Shown: piece by piece, positions 40,601-52,600 of the stretch
Position numbering within the stretch: the stretch's first letter is position 1
Layout of the letters: every line of letters begins with the position of its first letter
Assembly (NCBI GenBank): GCA_002633025.1
Contig: NMRB01000801.1
Span: 78,191 to 142,190, forward strand
Direction of reading: 5' to 3'
Length of the DNA stretch: 64,000 bases
DNA from: Notospermus geniculatus
Lineage: Eukaryota > Nemertea > Pilidiophora > Heteronemertea > Lineidae
Made by a program: the position numbers and the translations under genes
The notes under the pieces: model-generated
Told to the model about the DNA's origin: nothing
The model's database searches: none
The model's input: only the letters and a program-made list of their open reading frames with translations

Positions 40601-43600
40601 AGGTCGGGGACTCTACGCCCATCGCTATCGCACCCTCCACGCTGGTCGTTCTAAAAACTGCAACCGAGCTGCTGAAAATCCGGGATAATACCAGGATGAT
40701 CCAGACCTTTGATGGATGCAAATTCCTCTTAACTCCGGTGTAAAAGTACTCAGACTCTGGTGAACCGTTGTCCGGGTAACCTGTCTTGATGGATGAAGAT
40801 TATCTGCTCACGATCAACCACTCCCATAACATGAGAATTTAATGTTCTGTCTTCATATTCACCGGCACGCCCTTCTCTCCATGCATCAGGTACGGCCACA
40901 TCTCACTTAAAAGTTCACCAACACTCTCCGAAGAAAGTTTTCTGGCTAATCTTTGTTTCAGACTTGGCCCTTACTTAGTAAGCAAGTGGCGTGTGCCATT
41001 CCGACACAACCCTAATACACGACCACCTGTTAATGCGTGGCGTGTCTCCCCAAGATTACTAATGGCGGCCTTACATTCAATTTGTCTCATCCAGTATTCC
41101 AAGCTGGCAACATTGATGATAAATTTCCTTGCCTGTTTATCTGAGCATTAGGGGCAGATTCCGTTTGTCAGTGCCTAACATGTTGGTCTAACCAGGTCGT
41201 GTGAGGGGAATAGATGATCAGGACTCGCTCTATGGTAAATAGGGGCTTGCCGGACCCGGCCTGTGTCGCCAGAGATAAATTCTTACGAAGATTTATAAGA
41301 ACCATTCCAGCCTCTAGCCTTTAACCGCTGGCTGACTCCTTGCCAAGTTTTCACCCGGGTCTCGAGTGTACTGGAATGGCCAGAATGACTTCCTTGGGTT
41401 TGATCGCGTTTCCTCTGACGACCGGATGGTAAGTAATGATGGTCAGCGTTGATGAGCAGTGTCGTGTGTTGCTGGAGTGCTCGCCTCTCTATTCATGCTC
41501 CATGCAGACTGTCAAGCTCCAACCAGAGCGCTGATGCGCAGTGTTTTGTTGTGTGTTGCTGAAGTGGCGGCCTCTCCGTTCATGCTCCATGCAGAGTCTA
41601 GTCAAGCTCCAGGCAGTGCGCAGATGCGCGGTGTTGTGTGTTCCTGGAGGATTGGTAATCTCCATTCACGCTCCATGCAAAGTAGTCTTGCACTGGCACG
41701 TTACTGGTGCGAGAGCCTCATTCACGCTCCAGGCACAGTAGTCGAGCTCCAGTCACAGCGCTGTTGAACAGCAGGGCACGCCTCCATCCACACTCCACGC
41801 AGAGTGAATCTCGGCGGGAAAGGCGACGGAAGTTGGGGTGTGTGCGGGAGGCCCCAACATCATCAGAATCGACCGAAATTATGGAGGTAAATAGCTTGTT
41901 GATAGTTCGATGAGATGTCCCCGAAGTGACCACAAGTCTGTCGGACCGCCGTCAATGATGAGATGGATTTTACTAATTAGGTCCCCACGTCCGTTTAGAA
42001 TCCCTGTCAGTGTGAGGCACCATCATCTACTTATTGCCAATCGCCCTAATTTACCTCCCTGAACAGTTTCTACCAATTGGTGATCTTCATGGCAGACTTT
42101 TCTGCCGTTAGAGGCCGCTGTTAGCGGCCCCGAAACGTCACGAATTTTGTGACGTTCCAGGACCGCTAGCTAGTGGTGGCCTCTAACCGTAGTAAAAGTC
42201 CCCCCATTGTCAAATGCACCAAAGTATGAAATGATGTGAACGCCATTTTTTCACGAACGGTCGGATGCAACACGTTCATCGGAAGAGAAACGTGCCTTTT
42301 GTAATTGAGGTTCGGGATGTTTTCTTTAATATTGATAAATGCCATCGCGGTGAGTCGTGGTTACTCCTCAAGGAGGTGTCTTTTCCAATATCCCTAATTC
42401 ATCAAATGGGAACTCCGCGTGCCATCCCCTTAGTTTTTCAGCTTGTACGTGACATTGCCTGATCAAGGCGAGGGTCATACACTGGTGATAGTCACTCAGG
42501 GCCTTCATATCACGTGAGCCTAATCACGGATGATTACCGCCAGATTCGTGAATCGTGTGATCGAACGCTCGTCAGTGATAGTTCCCACGACAAACTTTAG
42601 ATATGTCCGGGTGTAAAGTATTATCGGAGTGTACTTTCCAACCCTGTCGCTCAAATGCTAAATCATGTTGCCCATGATCGGTGTGTGCTGTTGTAGAGGG
42701 CGCTGCAAGAGGAAAGATTTCTCACACTCACTTACCAGGGAGGATTTAATGACTCGCATACCTGTGAGGATGTCCTGACTCGCATATTTGTGAGGATGTG
42801 TAATGACTCGCATATTAATGAGGCTGTAGTGACTCACTTGCCTGTGATGGTGGGCTGACTGGCACACTGGCGAGGATGCCATGACATACCAGGGTGGATA
42901 GACTGGCTTGCATTACTGATGGTGTAATGACTCACATTTCTGTGATGGTGTTGTACTGACTGACATACTGTGATGGTGTAATGCCTCCCATATGTGTAAT
43001 GATTCACATACCTGTGATGGCTTGCATGCCTGTGAGGGTGTAATGACTCTCATACCTGTGACGGTGTAATGAGTCATATACCTGTGATTGTTTAATGACT
43101 CGCATATCTGTGGCAGTGTAATATATGATGATGTAATGACTCTCATACCTGGGATGGTGTAATGACTCGCACACCTGTGATTGTGTAATGACTCTCATAC
43201 CTATGATGGTGTAAAGACTCACATACCTGGGATGGTGTAATGACTCACATACCAGTGATGGTGTAATGACTGACATACCTGTGATTGTGTAATGACTCGC
43301 ATATCTGTGGCAGTGTAAAATATGATGGTGTAATGATTCACATACCTGTGATGGTGTAATGACTCACATACCTGTGATTGTGTAATGACTCTCATACCTA
43401 TGATTGTGTAATGACTCTCATACCTATGGTGGTGTAATGACTCGCATACCTGGGATGGTGTAATGACTCACATACCAGTGATGGTGTAATGACTCACATA
43501 CCTGTGATGGTGTAATGACTCTCATACTGGTGATGGTCTAATGACTTACATATCTGTGTTGGTGTAATGACTCGCATACCTGTGATGGTGTGTATACCCG

Positions 43601-46600
43601 TGATGTGTGATGACTCACATACCTGTGATGGTGTAATGACTCACATACCTGTGATGGTGTAATGACTCACATACCTGTGATGGTGTAATGACTCGCATAC
43701 CTGTGATGGTGTAATGACTCACATGTCTGTGATGGTGTAATGACTCACATACCTGTGATTGTGTAATGACTCACATACATGTACATGTGATGGTGTAATG
43801 ACTCACATGTCTGTGATGGTGTGATGACTCACATACCTGTGATGGCTTGTATATCTGTGATGGTGTAATGACTCACATACATGTATATGGTATCTGTGAG
43901 ATAAGGGCCAACATCTTAGCCACTGCCGGGTACTTCATAATCATCAATTGATGTTCACCAAGGTTAATATTGAACTGTGTTCATATGGTAAAAAAGTTTT
44001 GAGTGTCTCTGTTTCTAGGCCAGGAGGTTCTCTATTATTGCAAAATGGGTGATCCCCTGGGAAACTCACAAATGTCCATTTTGATGTGGGATGAACCAGA
44101 CCCGAGGCCATACACACCAGCACTGGAGGCATAACCTGAAGGGACTGGCCTAGGGGTATCTACCCAGTGGTGTGTCTCCGGCTTGTGCCGTCCATCACTT
44201 TTGATGGTCGAATCCTCACCCCCAAGGCATGGTTAGACGTCTATTTGATTGTGTTTTGTGCTCATTATTGATACAGTAATGGAAAGAAGGGTATTTGGTT
44301 GCCAATGCTGATGGTTCATTTCTTTCCTTTAGATTCTCTCTAAGAGAGATGAGGCTCATGAAAGATGCTCTTTTTCCTCAGTTGCATGAGAAATAAGATT
44401 GGTATTGAGTATTGGTGAATGGAGGAATTAGTCACCAGTCATCTTGTGGTTGGCTATCACAAGTCCTGTCAGTGAGAACTGTGAAGGTTTGCTGTCGGTC
44501 ATTGTCTTCCCTGTCCCATTCTGAGAGTCAGGTTGTGGTTGGTCTCAAGCCTCTTGTGGTTGGCTATCACAAGTCTTGTNCTGTTGCGTGTGTTGTCGAC
44601 TTGTTAAGTGGCCATTGGTTGGCCGATGGATTTGGTTCGGTCAGACAGGCGACTTGGTGTTCGAGCGTGTAATTACCCAGTGCGAAATAAACCCTAATGA
44701 TAGGATGGTGTGACTTGGACCTCGGTCGATCTGGGGGCCACTGGTCAAGGATTGTGAAGTCTTTCAGTCTTAGGTGTTAGTTGATAACGACTCTTTCTTC
44801 AGGAGGTGTTCTCCCTTGTTATAGAGTCCGGGTGACCTTTGTCTGTTTTGTGTTGCTGTGTTATTTAATTGAGAGTGGAGTGGAGTGTCAAACGGAGTTA
44901 TAGTTGTCTTTGATGCAGAGGGGTGTAGGGGTAAGGACCAGCATAAAACATCTTAAGTGTAAAATTTCCCTCATCTTTTGTTTAGTTTAAGGGAAATTTT
45001 ACACTTAAGATGTTTTATGCATACGGCCCCAGACTTTTTGATGAAAATATTTGTGTAGGCCTATAGTGAAACTTAAGAAACAGAACTACGGTACTTGAGC
45101 GTAGATGCAGTTCTAAAAAAACTTGAATAAACTTAAAAAACAAAAACATAAGGGACTGTATTCTAGAAGCTTCCTTAACTCTAAGGTTTACCTTTCGCTA
45201 TTGTTTGTAGGGCAGAATACAAAAGCTTAAAGTGGACCTTAGAGTTAAAGGAGGCTTCTAGAATACGGGCAAATAACAATAAAAGAGACGACATGTTTAC
45301 CAGTGAATGAACTTACATTTACTGAGGTGAACTACATATGAAAGAAAGTACGTTGTTCTAGAAGAAGTTGCAGTATGAAACCTTAGAAACCTGTTATTAT
45401 TTCATGACCAATATGACTGTAGGATTAAGAAAGAAAATGAAGAGGAAAAAGCTGTAGCTGTGTATGAACTGAGAAAACAAAACTATGAGAGAACTATGAG
45501 AACATGTAGTAAAAAAGAATGAATATCTCACACTATTTCATTGTTTTTTCTTGGCTGGAGCTGTAACGATGATTAGTCATCATATCTTTGTAGTATTTCA
45601 TCATAACCTTGTTCTGTTATATAAATACCAAAGAGAATCCTGTTCATTAGGGTGTCCATGTTGTCTGTCATGGCTGAGTGAGACCCGAACTATAAAATCT
45701 AGATGTCTGACGCAATGGTTTCAAATTCATACAGCCGTACACATTCTGTAGTGAATCACGATCATATGTTTTATTAGCTTTTCATTCAATATGACTGAAT
45801 AAACTCCACGGGAGTGTTTAGTCGTGGCGTTTGATTCGACGAGCTAATGGCAAATGGTTGATTGATGATTGGCCTTCTTGTAGCAGACATTCAGGCGCCA
45901 GGGACGTGTTAAAGTCACTGTCTCCCTTGCTTCTCAGGATGGGGCATGATTGTCCCCGGAGCTGACCGACCCAGCTCCAGCATAAACCATGTCGTTTCGT
46001 GTTTACTCATCGGCCGCTCTCATCCATTCAAGTCACGTCTAATTCGCCTGCTCCAATTCCAGTCACACCGACCATTAACTAGTATTGTGCACATTACGAA
46101 GTCGAACCAATTCAGACCTTTTATGAACGGTACATGACTGGACTACAGTATCAGCGAGATGTACCAGAGTGCTGGCCGTTACCTCCAACAGCCGCACCCC
46201 TAGGGCACCCGCGGGTGTCAAAATGAAAATTTCATGTATTCAAATGTTGTCTTATATTCATAAGTGTGTGATTATGAAAATATTTATCAGAGATGCTGGG
46301 TCAGTGATTAACTCGAGAACCAAACATGATTCTCCCTCGGGCTGGGGACTCGAGGAGAAAATTTTCATGGGTAACTTGGCATTTTGACCCTTCGGGATCG
46401 TCCAAGTTCAGAATAATAATCAGAAATTGAAATGCTTGAATGAAATTAAAATTGCCTGGTCCAACCAGAATTTGCAATATGATGTTGAGACCCTTGACTG
46501 GTACCATATCCTGTTTGTAGGTATTGCAAAATCTATGACACAGCCATAAACGAGGAGGGTAGGGACCAGTTAAACCCTGAGCCACCCAGTCTGCAGTTGG

Positions 46601-49600
46601 TCCTTTTCAATAATGTTATTGTATCATTCTGTAAACAGGACACCTCTCAATTTGGACCAGGATTTTGCAGTCCTGAAAATTTGTTCTTGATTCAGATAAG
46701 CTTTCAAGTTGTTGGGACTCTTCTTACTTCTACATGTATGAATCTGATGTATCTAAACAATTACTTTTCCTACCAATGACAATTTATTTCCTCACAAAGT
46801 ATTCACTGAATTGTAAGTTGAAGAGCAAACTTTCCCAAGCCGAGATTTCCTCCCCAATAGCTCCGGGGGGAGAGACAAGCCGACATTTGAAATCAGCTCG
46901 AGTCTTTGCTTAATTCACCAGGGCATCTCCCATTTCTGGAAGACATAAACGCTGACAAATTTCTGTGTGTAGAATGCGATGTGAGTTATTTATCAGCGGG
47001 GCTAATGACTGTGGTTATGTCTCCACACGCCACCGTACATGGTAACCTTACCGTTGATCACCTCTCACCAAGCGCCAGGCACGTTTTTACGACTTCCACC
47101 ACTTTCTAATATGCACCTCAAATTCTGGGCATCACCTGATGAAAAGTTTGACGCAGATAAAGCGAGTGATTTGTGGCGTTTAGGCGTAAAGAAAAATGCG
47201 TGACCACAGATGACAGTAGAATAGGTCAGTTCCTCAGTGTAACGTTTTTGTATCTCAAGATAATTGTATTCTGTAGGAAATAAAAGAAGATGAGTCGGAA
47301 TATAAATGTCTTTTTTATCCTTATGACAAAGTAATAAAAAGATGGCAGGGAGGAGCCCTGGGGCTTCTTTGTCATGCTTGAGAGTGGCGGATAAGGGGGG
47401 GGGCATAGCTGCTTGTTCTTCAGTGACTGACCATTTTGTACTTTTCAAGTCTCTCCACAGATGGTGGGTGCCCGACTATTTTCTGGTCGGCCTAACTGGC
47501 CTAAGCCAAACTAATCCATGCTTCCATTTCTCTCTCTCTTCAGGTCACTATCAGGTCAGGGTCCCATCACAGCCCCGCCAATCAAAGAAGGGATCAAGTC
47601 CACGCAACCATCAAGAGGGACCAAAGATGAGGTGGACAGGATTATAAAGGTATGCAGTGCTGTCCTGACCCCATCATGATGGGGGGGAGTATGAGACAAA
47701 ACTTGGTCCCAACTCAGTAATTTTTCGGTAGGAACTGTCATTTCTGAGTGAGAAAATAAAGCTATGATGTACGCTTCGAGAGGCTAGTGGGCGTGTGCCT
47801 ACAACTACATTATGCCTAAAATCAACATTGTCAGGTGAGCGCTTCACCCATGGGTGACTTGTTGAAAAGAGTGGTGGGTCGTAAGTGCATTTTGAGTAAA
47901 AAGTAGATATTCATCTTAATGACTTTGAACATTTTGTCCAGCTGCTGAGTACAGAGTTATACTGTTTTATTTTGTCTCATAGGAAGTAGAAGCCACCAGA
48001 GCCAAACAAGTGTCATCAGCGGCTGAGGTAAGTGATGAGAGATGTGGAAACTTCAGCCTTACAGATCATCTCATGATCCAAGTTCTTCTCAGCCGTCGTC
48101 ATTCCGTCAGATTCTGTTGGCTTTCATTTCGTTTCTGATGTATCGACAGAATTCAGTTACGTCAGTCATGACAGTTCGATAAAACACTTTATGGTTGTTC
48201 AAATAGCTATAACTTAATGTGACGATTTCTACCTCCTAATGGTAGAGAATCACGCCCGCGGTCATTATCTCCCGATGTCTCTAAGTATCACATTTGCCCG
48301 GAGGAAACAAAATGATCAGTTTGTGTTTTTCATATGAGGAGTTTGATGTGGGAGGCGGAGGAAATACCTCCGCCCCCGGCGTCCCCTAATTATGCCAATG
48401 TAATTCTCCTGACTTCTTGATGGGTTCCCACGGGGGTAGCCATGGGCGATTGGCCTTGGGCACTTGTGTGAACGCTACAAAACCTGAATGCCGTATTTGT
48501 GGCTTGCCTCCCAGCGATGGCGGCTAATGTAGGGTATGACCAGGGGGTGTGCAAATCTATGGAAGGGATTCACATTGTTTTTCCAAGTCTTTATATTGTC
48601 AAAGGCATGGAGTCAGAGTGCGGTAGTGGAAACTACATTGCCTCTCACTTCTGAGGAACCAGGTTTGTGCCTGGTCACACCTGCTCTTCATGTGGCAGGG
48701 GTGGATCCTGGATTTGGGAAAAGAGGGGGCGCCCTGTATAGGAACATTGAAATCTGTGGTGAATTTTATCAATGACTTGCTCCCAATTCCAGAATTTCAC
48801 AGTCGATTTGACAGATTTGCTGGCCAAAAAGGGGGCACACACCCCCTTGCAGCCCCCTTGGATACGTACCTGTGTGGTGATAAAGAGGATGACTCTCTCT
48901 GACAGCGCAGGTTTTCTCCTGAGTCCGGGCACTCTGGTTTCCACCTGCTGTGCATTAAATTTGCCCAATGTAGTCATTAGAGCAAATAAGGCTGTATTTT
49001 AGCACTCAAGTGCAATACACAGTGCTGTCAGTATGGTGCAGTGCAAGTATTAGTGCCTCTCACTGCTGAGGTTATGGGTTTGATGTCTAGCCAGATATGT
49101 GTAAAAATAGGTTACTGGTGAGTCTGATTTTCTCCTGCATTACTTTGACTGGTCATCCAGTTTCACCAGATTGCGGGGCTTGTAAGGTTGTACTTGACGC
49201 TACCTCCCCATTCACCGCACAAAAATACCAAAGGAATGAGACAGACGGAAGGAGATGCCACTTCAGTGAATTTTCGGCATCATCAAACAGCGACTTTCAT
49301 TTTCAATCTGCTGCTGCAATGATCCCCTGAGGTAATCCTCCGTAATGCATCCTGTTCCCGGCCTCCTGAATAGCGGCAAAGAATAGCAGTTATTTATCCC
49401 ATAATAGCTCAATCTGCTAACTGTTAAGAGCACACTCACGATTGTGATGAATTCTCGTCTCAAATTGCGAATTTCCTCGATAGTTCAAGTCGAACACAGC
49501 AGTCTTGTTTCTAGCTTTTTGTCTTCGTTTTTCCTGCGAGGACTCCGATGAATAAAATCTTTTAATTTCTGCTGCCTCAGGACATTGTCTTTGAAAAGTA

Positions 49601-52600
49601 TTCTTATATTTGCCGTGGGCTCTGTCACGTTGCCACATGCCTCTAGGTCTGGGTTTCCTTTCATGCATTCTACAAAATTTCACTCTTTTCCTGGGAGAGT
49701 TTTGAATGATTTTTTAGCCCTTGGCAATTGCCTCGAAGAAAACGACCATTTTAGAATGAAATACAATGATCTTTTTAGGTTTCATCATGAAAGATTTAAA
49801 ATTGTGGTCTGCGTTATTGTGATTCTCAAATGATGAATTAGAAAAGAAAGTCATCAACTTCTGGATATCTTTCAGACTCCTAGAAGTACATTTCATGTGA
49901 AAACGACAACAGATGAGACTGCACCATTGGATAAATATTTGGTAAGACCATCACCTGGGTGAGGTTTGAAGAATACTGCAGTATATTACATCCGTATGTT
50001 CATGTGGACTCAAACTATGGGTCGTCACATATTTGTGAGATTCGTCTCCGGGTATGTAAGTCGTAAGGAAAGCAACAGTGGTGAATCATCCATTGAGCGT
50101 GAGAAAATTCCCATGTGGAGGAGCACCTTTACTTTGTTACATGGAATCTCTTGTCATCTGTAACAGACATTCCCACCTGCTGCCTGCTTTAAACAAAAGG
50201 AAGTTAGATGTACAGAGGACTATACCACTATAATCTTTGATTGCAGATGCGACCTAAGTACCTGCCAACGAGCCCTTACACCACCCTGAATGACATCACA
50301 CGTAAACAGAACACAGATCGTACCAAGTCACCTGTCTTAGATGCTGAGATGATTCTGGAGAAGATCCAAGCGAACAGATCACGTCTTGAGGCCAATCTTG
50401 AGATGATCCTCAGATCTCAACAGGATGCTGATGTCTACTCGCTGATAGATGACTTGGCCAGGGATGGGTAAGATTAACATGATCTCATGATCCGCATCTT
50501 GGCATGGGTTGTCGGAGTGGTGTAGTGGAAACACCACGCCTGCCACCAAAGAGGTCGCGGGTTTGATCCCTGGTTGTCCAGTAGCTTTATGTGTTAGAGA
50601 GGGTGATCTCTCCTCGACATTGTAGGTTTCCTTCGGGGCTCCGGTTTCCTCCTACATATTATAAATATCACCCAGGATTGTTGTACTTTCACCTCGTTTA
50701 ACATGGGTCATTGAACCATCTTTTTTGAAGATGGGGATTTGGCCTTGTGGTTAAGGCGTGCCGCCCCTTAGTGCTGGTGATTGATGCCTTATGCGAGGGT
50801 CCGTGGGTTTGTGTCCGGTAGGAAGCGATGTCTTTCACCTTAGAAACCTGTTATTATTTCATTTCTTTAGCTGTACTTTTAGAGGTAGATCATCACATTT
50901 CTTTAGCTGTACTTTTAGAGGTAGATTATCACAGTCAGTCAATAGCTAAGCCTTTTCTCATGATCAGGACCAGGATGTCACTCTCATTTCAATAGTTTTA
51001 ACCACTAGTGACACCTATTGAGGTAGTGGGTTATGGTCCTCTTCTCCTTGTCTTCCAGTAACGCTGCAGAGAAGTCAAGGATCAAGAAAATGGTTGATGA
51101 GACCATCAACTCAATCAAGGGGGAAGTTCAGGTATGATGTCCAAGCCTAGGAAGAGCGTTAAAGATGTTAGCCTAGAGATTTTAACATGGTCCAAGACTT
51201 CGGTGGCCAATCCTCTTCTCTAGCAGTGGTGCCCTCTATGCAAAGATTTCTGAGCCAGATTTGGACATTGGCCAGTCCTGCTCTTCTCTCTACCAGAAGT
51301 CTGTGGGACATGGGCCAGTCCTCTTCGTATGCAGTGGTGCCCTCTATACAAAGATTTCTTCATCAAATTTGGAAATGGGCCAGTCCACTTCTCATGCAGT
51401 GGTGCCCTCTATACAAAGAACCTCGAATCGGACTTGGCCCGAGTCCAGCGTGGACTAATGTTTACATTCTGGATGATGTCGTGCACGTAATGTTGGAACA
51501 GATTAGGAATTGTTCATGGCTAGATGTCAGAATGTTAGAATAATGACCAAATGTATAATATTGGCAGAGATTACGGGAATGACCAAATGTGTTGTTGAAA
51601 GACAATGTTTGAGTTTGTGTTGGGGGATCATCAGACTTTGTAAACTAGGGGGTTATGTGTCAGGAAATTTAACGTGACTCCTAACTCCCCGTCTTATCAA
51701 TCATCTGCTGATGGTGTTTGTCGCAATGTAATCTTCGAAAGAGTTGGGAGCCAGTAGATACCTGATTCAGCGGATGCTCATGTTTCAGGTTGAAGTTGAG
51801 AAAGATCTTGCCCGACTTGCCGCAGAGAAGAAGGCCACCGTAACAGTCATGGAGCAGGAACCAGTCAAGTCCAAGTCCAAGTTTGGGGTCAAAGGTCAAG
51901 TAAAGGGCAAAGGTCGTATCCAGGCACGGATTGATACGGGGTTGAGGAAGAGGGTGGAGGAGGCGGAGGAGAAGAAGAAAGCGTCGAAAGGCCTGGGGAA
52001 GGAAAATGTACCAAAGAAACCAAAAGAACCACCAAAGGTAGGAAAACACTGGTTCAGTGGAACCTCTCTATTGGGGCCATCTTTGGGACGGGGAGGTTCT
52101 ACTGTAGTTTGTATTCGACGGTAATCCTGTCATTTATCACCCGTGATGCACATTATCAAAGCTCATCTCGTTCCTTCCAGAAGAAGAAGACGACAGTTCC
52201 TCCATACAAGGACGAGGCCTACATGACCCGAGTCTACGGCAAGGCCATCTATCAGAGCCATCGCACAACTGTCAAGGATCCCTATCTGCATTTTAAGAAC
52301 CCTGTCTCACCGGGACCAAGGGCTACTCCGCGACCTGCGTCAGCAGTGGAGGAGGTCAAAGGTCAGTTGCACGGTTTCAAATTGAAAGCAGGAGGAAACA
52401 AGAGTGCCTGGAAGAGAGTCGGCCGCTGTATCACATTAAGAATGGGTCCAGCTGGGGGTCGAATGGAGAACCTCAGCTGTGATAGGTGTCGAAGTTGCCA
52501 TTGCTTTGCCACTTACATCTGACGTTGAGGGATTCCTGACTCGACCCATTTTTCTTGTGATGGAGATGGCAACTCCTCCAGATGTGATGGTGATGTTCGC

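Larger units (their letters stand above)
16641..47543. other. 30.9-kb TALPID3 intron, hosting the IRF2BP gene, a gap and many repeats
   Basis: The donor GTAAGT at 16641 and the acceptor TCTTCAG ending at 47543 have matching phase 2. Between them I find one convincing gene (IRF2BP) plus SINE/MITE insertions, minisatellites, a 111-N gap and two single-N joins. The part from roughly 19 to 42 kb is visibly CpG-rich compared with the flanking exonic regions. Whether this is a true giant intron or contains mis-scaffolded sequence cannot be settled from the sequence alone. Confidence 0.5.

Noticed and set aside
42913-43276. Open frames of 77 and 90 codons (-) with repeated RVITHH-like peptides
   Set aside because: Entirely encoded by the 26-bp minisatellite; not genes.
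42725-43890. CRISPR array
   Set aside because: Contiguous tandem repeats without unique spacers, in a eukaryotic intron.
50732-50820. Functional tRNA gene
   Set aside because: Degenerate B box and an over-long internal region. Better explained as a SINE head.
51187-51543. 118-codon open frame (+) with repeated peptides
   Set aside because: Lies in a TALPID3 intron over a three-copy repeat. No domain.
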